A DNA stretch of 19,074 nucleotides from an uncultured Dorea sp. (GCA_910587575.1 CAJULU010000051.1:1-19074); one strand, 5' to 3'. Shown: positions 1 to 7,069, counted from the stretch's first letter. Notes: a model not told the origin generated them from the letters alone. Translations and numbers: made by a program.

Positions 1-491
1 TGCAGCAGGAGGAAGTGGAGAAATTAAATGCACTCCGCCCGCAGGAGAGTGCTGCCGGTATCGCGTTTCGTTTCCTGCAGGCATTGCCACAGGTGGTTGT
101 GACGCTTTCCGGTATGTCTGATTTTGAACAGTTGAAGGAAAATGTTCGCACGTTTGAGAGCGAACAGCCCTTGAATCAGGAAGAGTTTGATGCATTGCAG
201 GAGATTGCAGCCAATATGCTGAAATCAAAGACGGTTCCCTGTACATCGTGTCGTTACTGTGTAAGCCACTGCCCGCAGGGATTGGACATCCCGTCCTTGC
301 TGGGACTTTACAATGAACACAGTTACACGGAAGGCGGATTCATTGCGCCGATGGCGCTTATGGCAGTTCCAGAGGACAAAAAACCGGGCGCATGCGTGGG
401 GTGTCGAAGCTGTGAGGCGGTCTGTCCGCAGCAGATTAAGATTTCCGAGAAGATGGCGGATTTTGCCGGGATGTTAAAGCCGGAAGAGTAG
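1..491 (+). CDS. Aldo/keto reductase, C-terminal part with 2x[4Fe-4S]-type domain (5' end outside window)
   Basis: The reading frame is open to the left edge, so this is only the last ~162 residues; a GTG at 15 is just an internal codon. The visible part has the helical end of an aldo/keto reductase barrel followed by a ferredoxin-like module. Two cysteine clusters are clear: CTSCRYCVSHCP and, about 40 residues later, CVGCRSCEAVCP, each a CxxCxxCxxxCP binding set for a 4Fe-4S cluster. This layout is known for the ferredoxin-tailed aldo/keto reductases (COG1453-like, usually about 370-390 residues), presumed cytoplasmic NAD(P)H- or ferredoxin-linked oxidoreductases of anaerobes whose substrates are mostly unknown. 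The gene is followed 70 bp downstream by a long hairpin terminator. The family assignment is confident; substrate cannot be told. Confidence 0.88.
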   Translation, partial: QQEEVEKLNALRPQESAAGIAFRFLQALPQVVVTLSGMSDFEQLKENVRTFESEQPLNQEEFDALQEIAANMLKSKTVPCTSCRYCVSHCPQGLDIPSLLGLYNEHSYTEGGFIAPMALMAVPEDKKPGACVGCRSCEAVCPQQIKISEKMADFAGMLKPEE

Positions 492-519
492 AAAAGCGAA
501 AAGACAGGCATGTTAAAAG

Positions 520-612
520 GACTGCCTTCGACGGATTGAGGCCGGTTACGGAAAGAAACGAAAAAGGCTGACTGGAAATGTGAAAGATTGCATTTCCAGT
601 CAGCCTTTTTGT
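520..612 (+). repeat. Diverged copy 1 of the YARHG-gene tail plus hairpin
   Basis: This stretch resembles the end of the YARHG gene at 3840-3931. Read in the matching frame it encodes LRRIEAGYGKK, against LIRRLEADYGKK at the true gene end, but the stop codon has become CGA and there is no upstream gene body. It then continues into the same hairpin, with identical 15-base stem arms and the same GAAAGATT loop core. I read it as a decayed remnant of a YARHG gene or of the repeated element. It marks the left edge of the accessory island. Confidence 0.7.
561..610 (+). terminator. Long hairpin terminator, probably bidirectional
   Basis: A 20-bp perfect stem (561-580 with 591-610) closes a 10-base loop. 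The outer five pairs are A5 on the left and T5 on the right, so a U-tract follows the stem on both strands. It sits 70 bp after the reductase stop and should end that transcript. The same stem recurs at 3887 and 5888. Confidence 0.85.
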
Positions 613-807
613 GTCACAGTAAATAAGCAGGAGGCATTAAAAAAGGCCCTTCCTGACGTGCTCTGAATCGCAGAAAACGGTGTAGAAATGGCACTGTAGA
701 AAGTTGGAAAAGGTGGCTGTTTGGGATAAACAATCGGTATGGGATGATCAGAGCATTAAGAATGATATACCTTTACAAAAAATAATAAGAACAGAGGAGA
801 AGAACAG
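611..807. other. Intergenic region before the HD-HSP90 gene
   Basis: No gene is visible between the first hairpin and the next start codon. A weak promoter candidate is an extended -10 (TG at 763-764, TATACC at 766-771) without a good -35; another is TTGGAA (704-709), 17 bp, TAAACA (727-732). The ribosome binding site GAGGAGAA lies just before the ATG at 808. Confidence 0.35.
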
Positions 808-3477
808 ATGAATATTAAAATTCCGGAAAGATTTTGCAGTAAAATGGATGAGGACTTATTGACAGAATGTAAGGGCGTGTTTACAAAATACGAGAAATTG
901 GCCGAGTCCCAGATGTGCTTTTTCCCGGAGTATACGGATCATTCCTATAAGCATATTCAATATGTCCTGGATACTGCGGATCATTTAATACCGGACAAAG
1001 CCATGAGGATCTTAGGATCGCTGGATATCTTTGAATTATGTCTGGGCGTGCTGTTCCACGATCTGGGAATGCATATTAATTTCTATTCTCTCCAGACGTT
1101 ATATAAAGAAGACAAAAAAAGCGAACTGACCGGATGGAAGATGAAAGATCTGTGGCAGCAGTATATAAAGGAAGAGCATCGGGAGTGCCTGGAACTGTTT
1201 GATCCTATATCGATTCCGGAAGAGGACTTTAAAAAGTACGAAGAACAGGCTGCCGGTTTTGTGCGCCGGCAGCATCCGCATATCGCACAGATCATAGCGG
1301 AGCATGGCTTCCCGTGCAAAGACGGGTTCATTGAATATGGCGAGAAAAGCAATCCGGGTCACTACCGGTTAGCGGGATATATGGCGAGAAGCCACGGAAT
1401 GGATCTGAGGCAGGCCGCCGAATATCTGAGGCAGGAGTACGGAAATGTATGGAAGACTCCTTACGGATGTTATGCGGTTTATCTCATGTGTATCGTGAGA
1501 ATTGCGGATTATCTGCATATCACGGATGACCGGGTCAATAAGTACAGGCTGAATCTGCAGAATTTTAACAGCCCCATATCCCGGGAAGAGTATCTCAAAC
1601 ATAGAAGCGTGTGCTATTCCCAGGCCATCTATGACAATCCGGAGACCATCCACATGGAGATCCAGGTGGATCACTGCAGTCTTTATCTGGAAATGATCGC
1701 CCTGCTGGAGTGTATACAGAGGGAACTGGATTCGTCCTGGGCGGTTCTGGGAGAGGTCTACGGCAAATCGGAACTGGATATCGCAATCAGAAGGATTACC
1801 TCTAACATCTTATCGGAAGAATGGGAAAAGAAGTCGGCATTCGTTCCGGAAAGACTCTCCTTTCATTATGACGGCAGTCTGATGGGGCTGCTGATCAGTC
1901 CCCTGTATGGAAACAACCCTTCATACGCAGTCAGGGAATTCATACAGAATGCCACGGATGCATGTAAGACCCGGAAAGCGGCAGACGGGGAAGGATATGT
2001 TCCCAAGGTGGAGATCCGGGTGGGGGATGGTTTTTTTGAAATCGTGGATAACGGCATCGGGATGACGCTGAAGACGATCCGGGATTATTTTCTGAATATC
2101 GGTTCTTCTTCCCGCAAAAGCGAGGAATATAGGGCCGTAAACAGCAGTGTGGAGGGCGGCATCCAGAGAAACGGCAGATTCGGGATCGGAATCTTATCCG
2201 GTTTTTTGTTAGGAGAGGAGATTGCTGTCACCACAAGAGCGAAGGAAGAGGATACACAGTACCAGTTTTCAACCCGGAAAGACACGAAGGCAATCGAGAT
2301 AAAGAAGGCGTGCAAAACGGGAACCGGTTATGCCGGAGGAGATCCTTACGGCACCAGGATCCGGATCCGGCTTTCGGAAGGCGTTGACCCCAAAGAACTG
2401 CTGGTGAAAGAATGGTACAGGCTGGATGACGTGGGCATCGAGGTGAAGGGCCAGGGCGGGAACCCCCAGCCGGATGGCTCTGTCATTAAGAGGGAAGAAC
2501 TGGAAGGCCGGAATGAGAAAATAACCTGGAAGAAATTAACAGCAGGAGAAAAGTATGGATTTCAGGAAGTATACTGGTCTAAGGATTATCGGATTGGCCC
2601 GATCCGGTTTGGCGGCAGAGAGAATAAGAAAATGGAGTATCTGGAACCGGATCTCATCTGCAACGGAATCCTGATCCCGGACTCCTATGCCAGGAGAATG
2701 AAAAGTACATTTATTGAGAAATGGCCCGTTGTGCTGATTTCTGACCCCCAGGGAAAGCTGGAACTGAATCTGAGCAGGGACGAGGTGAGGGGAACGCTGC
2801 CTTTTGCGGCAGATCTGGAAGCGGAACTGATGAAGGAATTTGCGGAATTTTTTAAGCAGCTGGCAGAAGGGGATTCGGGACATCCGCGGGAGAAGGCGCC
2901 TTTTGACGGGCAGACCCTAAGATACAGCATGCTGAAGTTTTCTGGTTACCAGCCGCAGAGAATCCTGTATACGAGGCAGGGATATCTGTTATACGCCAGA
3001 CATTTTATACGTGAAGCCGGAATTAAGAAAGTGCTGCGCATCTGGACGAAAGAGAAGAGGGAGTTCCATGTGCAGGAACTTCTTGATGAAGGGGTGGGAT
3101 ATGTCCTGGAAGGCGAGGGGACACATCCGGATCTGAAGAATGAGATGGTGGATCACCACCATTATTATCCGTTCGAGTTTGCCGGGAGGCAGATCATTTA
3201 TCTGCATAATCTGGACTATGAAAATTATAAGAACTACAGCGCCCATATTTACCGGTTAAGCAAGGGGTTTATGGAAAGAACGGTTATTGAAAGTCTGGAT
3301 GACAGGAAAAAAGAAGATTTTGGTCTGGATATGAATCTTCAGGAAGTTACCATGATCATTGAGTATGGAACAGAGGGGAAAAAGGATCTTTACCCGGATT
3401 CTTATGAGGATACGGACAGTATTCTGCCCTGTTTTGAGGGGAGGGTGGTGATTCCCTATACCCAGGGCACCCCGTAA
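808..3477 (+). CDS. HD-domain phosphohydrolase fused to HSP90-type GHKL ATPase
   Basis: This 889-residue protein has two enzymatic halves. Residues ~40-240 form an HD-type metal-dependent phosphohydrolase: H45/H49, the H84-D85 pair in LFHDLG, H156/H158, H196 and D234 in RIADYLH. Residues ~350-520 form an HSP90-like ATP-binding domain: catalytic-type E377 and N381 in VREFIQNATDA, the DNGIGM loop at 414-419, the IGSSSRK motif near 431-437, and the GRFGIG glycine loop at 456-461. Further on, LELNLSRDEV matches the conserved HSP90 middle-domain motif. The C-terminal ~200 residues are unrecognised. Such fusions are known as uncharacterised ATP-binding proteins thought to belong to biological conflict systems; that role is inference. 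There is no signal peptide or membrane segment, so it should be cytoplasmic. A GAGGAG ribosome site precedes the ATG. The YARHG gene follows 34 bp later and may be cotranscribed. Confidence 0.85.
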   Translation: MNIKIPERFCSKMDEDLLTECKGVFTKYEKLAESQMCFFPEYTDHSYKHIQYVLDTADHLIPDKAMRILGSLDIFELCLGVLFHDLGMHINFYSLQTLYKEDKKSELTGWKMKDLWQQYIKEEHRECLELFDPISIPEEDFKKYEEQAAGFVRRQHPHIAQIIAEHGFPCKDGFIEYGEKSNPGHYRLAGYMARSHGMDLRQAAEYLRQEYGNVWKTPYGCYAVYLMCIVRIADYLHITDDRVNKYRLNLQNFNSPISREEYLKHRSVCYSQAIYDNPETIHMEIQVDHCSLYLEMIALLECIQRELDSSWAVLGEVYGKSELDIAIRRITSNILSEEWEKKSAFVPERLSFHYDGSLMGLLISPLYGNNPSYAVREFIQNATDACKTRKAADGEGYVPKVEIRVGDGFFEIVDNGIGMTLKTIRDYFLNIGSSSRKSEEYRAVNSSVEGGIQRNGRFGIGILSGFLLGEEIAVTTRAKEEDTQYQFSTRKDTKAIEIKKACKTGTGYAGGDPYGTRIRIRLSEGVDPKELLVKEWYRLDDVGIEVKGQGGNPQPDGSVIKREELEGRNEKITWKKLTAGEKYGFQEVYWSKDYRIGPIRFGGRENKKMEYLEPDLICNGILIPDSYARRMKSTFIEKWPVVLISDPQGKLELNLSRDEVRGTLPFAADLEAELMKEFAEFFKQLAEGDSGHPREKAPFDGQTLRYSMLKFSGYQPQRILYTRQGYLLYARHFIREAGIKKVLRIWTKEKREFHVQELLDEGVGYVLEGEGTHPDLKNEMVDHHHYYPFEFAGRQIIYLHNLDYENYKNYSAHIYRLSKGFMERTVIESLDDRKKEDFGLDMNLQEVTMIIEYGTEGKKDLYPDSYEDTDSILPCFEGRVVIPYTQGTP

Positions 3478-3511
3478 TACATGTTCTTGGGTATGGAAGA
3501 GAGGGCAGGGA

Positions 3512-3883
3512 ATGTACGGCAGGAAACGGGCGGCAGTAAGTATCTGCGTCATTGCAGCGGCTTTTCTCTGGTGCCTGGAGTGTGCAAAAATACCGGAGGG
3601 AGAATGCAGGCCGGAGGAGTTCATCCTTCCCCATGCGGCGGTACGGTACTATTCGGAAAAGGAATTGGGAATGCTGGATGGACATAGGCTGTATCTGGCA
3701 AGGAATGAACTGTATGCCCGCCATGGCTATGTCTTCAGGAGCCAGGAACTGAAGGAATATTTTGCGGATAAATCCTGGTATGTGCCGGAAGTTACGAAGG
3801 TGCCGGCCAGTGAGTTTAATCCGTATGAGGCCAGTAACCTGGAACTGATCCGTCGGCTTGAGGCCGATTACGGAAAGAAATAA
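3512..3883 (+). CDS. YARHG-domain exported or membrane-anchored small protein
   Basis: The 123-residue product starts with a basic stretch and a hydrophobic segment (about residues 8-22), then a short linker and a YARHG domain. The signature NELYARHGYVF is present, followed by the typical YF...SWY.P and a closing NPYEASNLELIRRLE helix. YARHG domains are known in secreted or surface proteins of Firmicutes; their function is unknown, though many are thought to bind cell-wall or extracellular ligands. Cysteines lie near the end of the hydrophobic segment (residues 21 and 24), but no standard lipobox is seen, so lipoprotein status is uncertain. An ATG at 3512 with a weak GAGGGCAGGG upstream is chosen. 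The stop codon sits 3 bp before a hairpin terminator. Its last 35 codons are duplicated at 5775-5884. Confidence 0.75.
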   Translation: MYGRKRAAVSICVIAAAFLWCLECAKIPEGECRPEEFILPHAAVRYYSEKELGMLDGHRLYLARNELYARHGYVFRSQELKEYFADKSWYVPEVTKVPASEFNPYEASNLELIRRLEADYGKK

Positions 3884-3936
3884 AGCGGCTGACTGGAAAT
3901 GTGAAAGATTACATTTCCAGTCAGCCTTTTTGAATT
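3774..3936 (+). repeat. Perfect 163-bp direct repeat, left copy
   Basis: Bases 3774-3936 are identical to 5775-5937 without mismatch. The repeat begins inside the YARHG coding region, covers its last codons and stop, contains the full hairpin terminator and ends five bases after its T-tract. The copy-to-copy offset is 2001 bp and the segment between holds a foreign-looking gene and a transposon-gene remnant. Confidence 0.97.
3887..3931 (+). terminator. Hairpin terminator after the YARHG gene
   Basis: A 16-bp perfect stem (3887-3902 with 3911-3926) with loop GAAAGATT is followed by TTTTT. It starts 3 bp after the YARHG stop codon and should end the HD-HSP90/YARHG transcript. Confidence 0.92.
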
Positions 3937-4018
3937 GTTTTGGCATTTATATTCACCACCTTTGCTTTAGGACGATTCTAGGTCTTTGAGTTGTTAACAT
4001 TGGATTATGAAATATAGA

Positions 4019-4047
4019 TTGATTCCGGGAAAAAGAAATCGTATAAT
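4019..4047 (+). promoter_or_regulatory. Sigma-70/SigA-type promoter for the AlbA_2 gene
   Basis: TTGATT (4019-4024), a 17-bp spacer and a consensus TATAAT (4042-4047) lie 114 bp before the chosen ATG. It is the best -10 in this part of the window and lies within the inserted cassette, so the gene brings its own promoter. Confidence 0.7.
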
Positions 4048-4160
4048 GGATGAGATAAATTGGAGTTATTCAGGTTACAATATGAAATGAGGAACAGACT
4101 GATATGGGAACCATAAAAGCAGGACGAGAAAAAACGGCTCCGATAGGGAGGAACAAGACA

Positions 4161-5630
4161 ATGATTGATAGATGGATTGCTGAAGCAACAGAATGTGATT
4201 TCAAGGTCGCTTTGGAAATAAAGAAGCCGAAAAGCTGGCTCAAAAGCGTCAGTGCCTTTGCAAATGGTATCGGCGGCACACTCTTTTTCGGCATTGATAA
4301 TGACAGAAACGTAATCGGCTTAGCAGATGTGCAGACCGATGCAGAAACGATCAGCCGTTTAATGAAAGAGCGTATTACGCCATATCCGAACTTTATCCTC
4401 GCTCCTGAACGGCAAGGTGGTAAGGATATTCTCGTGTTGTCCGTTTCCGCAGGTCGTTCCACGCCGTATTATTACAAGGCAGACGGTATTACGGAAGCCT
4501 ATATCCGTATCGGCAACGAAAGCGTGATTGCGCCGTCGTATGTATTGAATCAGCTTCTGCTCAAAGGTATGAACCGCACCTATGATGCTCTGGGTTCCGA
4601 GTACGATTTCAAAGACTATGCCTTTTCCAAGCTGCGTGAACGCTACAAGGCTTGGACGGGCAACAGTATGGAGGAAAAGCTGTTTGATTCCTTTGAAATG
4701 CGGGATGACCACGGCAAGCTGACCAACGCAGGCGCTTTACTTGCGGACGATGCTCCGATTAAGCACTCCCGTCTGTTCTGTACCCGTTGGAACGGTCTTG
4801 ATAAAAGCGGCGGTATGGTGGATGCTCTCGACAGCGCAGAGTATTCCGGCAGCTTGATCATTCTGCTCAATGAAGGTGTGGGCTTCGTAAAGCGGAACAT
4901 GAAAACTCGTTGGAAGAAAACCGCCAACTCCCGTATTGAAATGCCCGATTACTGTGAGCGAAGCGTCTTTGAAGCTCTCGTCAATGCGCTGATCCACCGT
5001 GACTATCTGATTTTGGGCAGCGAAGTCCATATCGACATTTACGATGATCGTCTTACCATTACTTCTCCCGGCGGTATGGCTGACGGCACACGGATACAGG
5101 AAAGAGATATTACCAATATTTCCTCTACCCGCCGAAACCCTGTCCTTGCTGACATTTTCGGCAGATTGGGCTATATGGAGCGTCAAGGCAGTGGTTTTAA
5201 GAAGATTACGGAATCTTACCGTGCCGCCCACAATTACCGTGATGAATTGGAACCGGAATTCTATTCTGATGCAAGTTCATTCCAAGTCACGCTGTATAAC
5301 TTGAATTACGGAATAGAAGAAAAAGGAGCCGTTGGAGAAGAAAAAGTAGCGCTCGAACAGGAAAAAGTAGCGCTTGAAGCAAAAAAGGTAGCGTTTGAAC
5401 GCTCCATTGCTGAATTAAAGCTCAACAAGCCTACCAAAGATAATATTCTGTTCTTGTTTGAAAACTTCGGATATGATGTTCCTTTCTCCCGTGCAGATGT
5501 GATTGAATTATGTGGCTTAGCACCGTCCTCCGCAGGCAAGATGTTGAGCAAGATAAAAGAATTAGACTTAATTGTATCTGCCACCGAACAAGGTAGGGGC
5601 AAATATATTTTTATCGAAGCAAAAGAATAA
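4161..5630 (+). CDS. AlbA_2 (Schlafen-type) domain / RecG-like GHKL ATPase regulator
   Basis: With the ATG at 4161 (AGGGAGG, 9-bp spacing) the protein has 489 residues and begins at the family's usual MIDRWIAEATE-like position; an in-frame ATG at 4104 with weaker GAGGA is the alternative (508 residues). Residues ~10-120 are an AlbA_2 domain, with KSWLKSVSAFANGIGG and FFGIDN. Residues ~265-345 match the HATPase_c_4 domain of RecG-related proteins: EALVNALIHRDY, IYDDRLTI.SPGG and ERQGSGF. A heptad-repeat linker (394-414) leads to a C-terminal winged-helix-like part (~422-485). Proteins of this architecture are common cargo of mobile elements in gut Firmicutes and are annotated as putative transcriptional regulators or ATP-binding proteins; no activity is established for this one. 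Codon choice is unlike the neighbouring genes, suggesting transfer. Confidence 0.85.
   Translation: MIDRWIAEATECDFKVALEIKKPKSWLKSVSAFANGIGGTLFFGIDNDRNVIGLADVQTDAETISRLMKERITPYPNFILAPERQGGKDILVLSVSAGRSTPYYYKADGITEAYIRIGNESVIAPSYVLNQLLLKGMNRTYDALGSEYDFKDYAFSKLRERYKAWTGNSMEEKLFDSFEMRDDHGKLTNAGALLADDAPIKHSRLFCTRWNGLDKSGGMVDALDSAEYSGSLIILLNEGVGFVKRNMKTRWKKTANSRIEMPDYCERSVFEALVNALIHRDYLILGSEVHIDIYDDRLTITSPGGMADGTRIQERDITNISSTRRNPVLADIFGRLGYMERQGSGFKKITESYRAAHNYRDELEPEFYSDASSFQVTLYNLNYGIEEKGAVGEEKVALEQEKVALEAKKVAFERSIAELKLNKPTKDNILFLFENFGYDVPFSRADVIELCGLAPSSAGKMLSKIKELDLIVSATEQGRGKYIFIEAKE
5340..5402 (+). repeat. Three 21-bp tandem repeats encoding a coiled-coil heptad
   Basis: Units 5340-5360, 5361-5381 and 5382-5402 encode EKVALEQ, EKVALEA and KKVAFER. 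The period is exactly seven codons, matching a coiled-coil heptad, and the DNA units are near identical. They lie between the ATPase part and the C-terminal winged helix of the AlbA_2 protein. Confidence 0.85.
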
Positions 5631-5635
5631 CACTG

Positions 5636-5658
5636 TTATCGGCCAACATAGCCGATAA
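5636..5658. other. Short hairpin between AlbA_2 gene and tnpV remnant
   Basis: An 8-bp perfect stem (TTATCGGC at 5636-5643, GCCGATAA at 5651-5658) with a 7-base loop lies 5 bp after the AlbA_2 stop. It lacks a T-tract on the + side, so terminator function is uncertain. Confidence 0.5.
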
Positions 5659-5669
5659 GGGGCATTCGT

Positions 5670-5774
5670 TTAAGCATATACAGGTTCGGTTAGGATAATG
5701 CGCTCGTTGCAGGCTTGGTCGATTTCAGCCAAGTGTTTGAACAGCGTTCCTTCCAGCACATAGTTGTAGAGGCA
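5670..5774 (-). pseudogene. tnpV: tnpV-like transposon gene remnant, 5' truncated and internally deleted
   Basis: On the minus strand 34 codons before a TAA read as CLYNYVLEGTLFKHL, AEIDQACNER, then directly IILTEPVYA. The first part resembles the middle of TnpV proteins of Firmicute transposons and the last nine residues resemble their C-terminus (family ends like EEI..TELIYA), with the usual ~25-35 residues between them missing. The frame is cut on its 5' side at the start of the 163-bp repeat. Family recognition is from memory of TnpV sequences, so the call is moderate. It points to a transposon origin for the cassette. Confidence 0.55.
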
Positions 5775-5937
5775 CCTGGTATGTGCCGGAAGTTACGAAG
5801 GTGCCGGCCAGTGAGTTTAATCCGTATGAGGCCAGTAACCTGGAACTGATCCGTCGGCTTGAGGCCGATTACGGAAAGAAATAAAGCGGCTGACTGGAAA
5901 TGTGAAAGATTACATTTCCAGTCAGCCTTTTTGAATT
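5775..5937 (+). repeat. Perfect 163-bp direct repeat, right copy (YARHG gene 3' fragment)
   Basis: Identical to 3774-3936. It contains the last 36 codons of the YARHG gene with its stop (5882-5884) but no start or 5' part, so as a gene it is a dead fragment. Upstream it joins the tnpV remnant; downstream it joins the region 3' of the ImmA-like gene. Confidence 0.97.
5888..5932 (+). terminator. Hairpin terminator, third copy
   Basis: Same 16-bp stem (5888-5903 with 5912-5927), loop GAAAGATT and T5 tract as the copy at 3887. On the minus strand, facing the ImmA-like gene that ends 34 bp away, the stem is not followed by a clean T-run, so it would act poorly in that direction. Confidence 0.85.
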
Positions 5938-5965
5938 TAAAATCCACCTTTTCCTTTTTCGCACC

Positions 5966-6589
5966 TTACACTGAGAGGTCTTTTTTCATTCGTTCTATAT
6001 ATGATCTGAAACGGGTATCCAGCGCCTCGCTGATTGCCGGCATGGATGGCATACCCCTGGATGTTTTCAGTAACCTGCTTTTTTTATCTGCAAAAGAAAA
6101 AGGAATCTCACAATACTTGATGATATCGGAGGCGCTGCTGATATTGCATTCATTGAGGATATAATCCGGACAGGTGAAATGGTAAGCGAAGGCATCGCAT
6201 TTCTCCGAATCGGCACAGTCGTCTGAGAAATGAAACACGTTGGGAGTCTCCAAAAGCCTGCCGGATTTGATCAGATAGAGGAGTCTGGCAATGGTCCAGC
6301 GTATGCCGGATGGGGCGAGATCCTCATCGTAAAGGATGATATAGTGTCCGGTGGTGTCGGCATACAGGGCCATACCGCTTCCTGCATGGGAGAAATAACC
6401 GTCTGTCAGCCCTTCCTTTCTTGCGATAAACTGCATCGGAAATATGAAGATGGATGAATTCACGATCCGGCAGAAATCGGAAAGGACGGGAAGGCTTCGT
6501 TCGCCGAACTCCAGCAGGGTCTCATAGGCTGTAAATGCAATATATCTGCGCTCTTCATCTGATATCTTTTCTCTTTTGAAAAAACGCAT
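5966..6589 (-). CDS. ImmA/IrrE-like protein lacking the HEXXH zinc site
   Basis: The 207-residue product lies directly after an XRE repressor gene in the same direction (9-bp gap), the arrangement of repressor/anti-repressor-protease pairs such as ImmR-ImmA. The fold signals of the ImmA/IrrE family are recognisable: a short strand pattern ending HYIILYDEDL, then IRWTIARLLYLI where active members have (R)xTIAHELGHxL, and later SEKCDAFAYHFTCPDYIL where active members have ExEAnxFAaxLLmP. Both zinc-ligand histidines and the catalytic glutamate of HEXXH are absent, and the third-ligand position also appears changed. It is therefore probably not a peptidase; it may have become a partner or sensor protein. 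GAGGT near the end of the upstream gene serves as ribosome site. Assignment to the family rests on context plus these weak motifs. Confidence 0.6.
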   Translation of the reverse strand: MRFFKREKISDEERRYIAFTAYETLLEFGERSLPVLSDFCRIVNSSIFIFPMQFIARKEGLTDGYFSHAGSGMALYADTTGHYIILYDEDLAPSGIRWTIARLLYLIKSGRLLETPNVFHFSDDCADSEKCDAFAYHFTCPDYILNECNISSASDIIKYCEIPFSFADKKSRLLKTSRGMPSMPAISEALDTRFRSYIERMKKDLSV

Positions 6590-6598
6590 ATTCGTTAG

Positions 6599-7018
6599 TT
6601 ACCTCGCCTTTTTGATGTCAAATTTTTTCATGGCGCATTCGATTGCGGCGAGATCTTCTTTCGGCAGGGCTGGCATTGCCTGCCGTCTCCGGTCTTCTGC
6701 GATCTGGTATTCCCGTTCCAGGATATAGCTTACGGTGGCCGTGCCTTCGGGAGAATACTCGGAAATAAAGCGGTATTTTTCAATGAGCTTTTTTTCCGCA
6801 GGCGTATACTCGCCGGGGGACGTGTCCAGAAGATAGTTGGGCGTTATGTTCAGAGCCTTGCAGAGTAATTCCATGGTGGCGGTGTCCGGCCGGTTCTTGT
6901 CATTCTCCCAGTCGCTGACGGAATTATGCTTTGCGCCGATCTTTCCGGCAAGCTGTTTCTGCGTGAGATTTTTGGACTTTCGGGCGTCTTTGATCTTTTC
7001 GCCAAAAGTTAGTTTCAT
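6599..7018 (-). CDS. XRE-family transcriptional repressor
   Basis: The 139-residue protein has an N-terminal Cro/CI-type helix-turn-helix over residues ~5-62: LTQKQLAGKIGAKHNSVSDW, then ENDKNRPDTATMELLCKALNI and the typical NYLL end. The rest is a charged helical tail of a kind seen in phage and ICE repressors, likely for dimerisation. A consensus AGGAGGTGA ribosome site precedes the ATG. Its promoter at 7041-7069 contains a TCGAA box between -35 and -10, so it probably represses itself. It is cotranscribed with the ImmA-like gene behind it. No other phage or ICE gene is present, so what else it controls is open; the nearest candidate is the divergent ispF promoter. Confidence 0.88.
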   Translation of the reverse strand: MKLTFGEKIKDARKSKNLTQKQLAGKIGAKHNSVSDWENDKNRPDTATMELLCKALNITPNYLLDTSPGEYTPAEKKLIEKYRFISEYSPEGTATVSYILEREYQIAEDRRRQAMPALPKEDLAAIECAMKKFDIKKAR

Positions 7019-7040
7019 GATTTCACCTCCTCTTTTCTAA

Positions 7041-7069
7041 AGTATATCATTTTATATCGAAGAAGTAAA
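7041..7069 (-). promoter_or_regulatory. Promoter of the XRE-ImmA-like operon
   Basis: Read on the minus strand: TTTACT (7064-7069), a 17-bp spacer, then TATACT (7041-7046), preceded by TG giving an extended -10. The start codon lies 23 bp downstream of the -10 hexamer. Confidence 0.6.

Larger units (their letters stand above)
3937..5937. mobile_element. Inserted 2001-bp cassette (AlbA_2 gene, tnpV remnant, right repeat)
   Basis: The segment is bounded by the two perfect 163-bp repeats, as expected if a circular or linear molecule carrying one copy had recombined into the other. It has its own promoter, one gene whose base and codon use differ from the flanking genes, and on the opposite strand the tail of a tnpV-like transposon gene cut off exactly at the right repeat. 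No transposase, integrase or short target duplication is visible, so the mode of entry is inferred, not seen. Confidence 0.55.

Noticed and set aside
3356..3946. Minus-strand frame across the YARHG gene and hairpin
   Set aside because: It overlaps real + strand coding sequence and reads through the palindrome; the similar minus-strand frame at 5690-5947 results only from the duplicated DNA.
520..5937. Repeated hairpins as a CRISPR array
   Set aside because: Only three copies, spaced 2-3 kb apart, each tied to a gene end and terminator; no regular spacers or cas genes.
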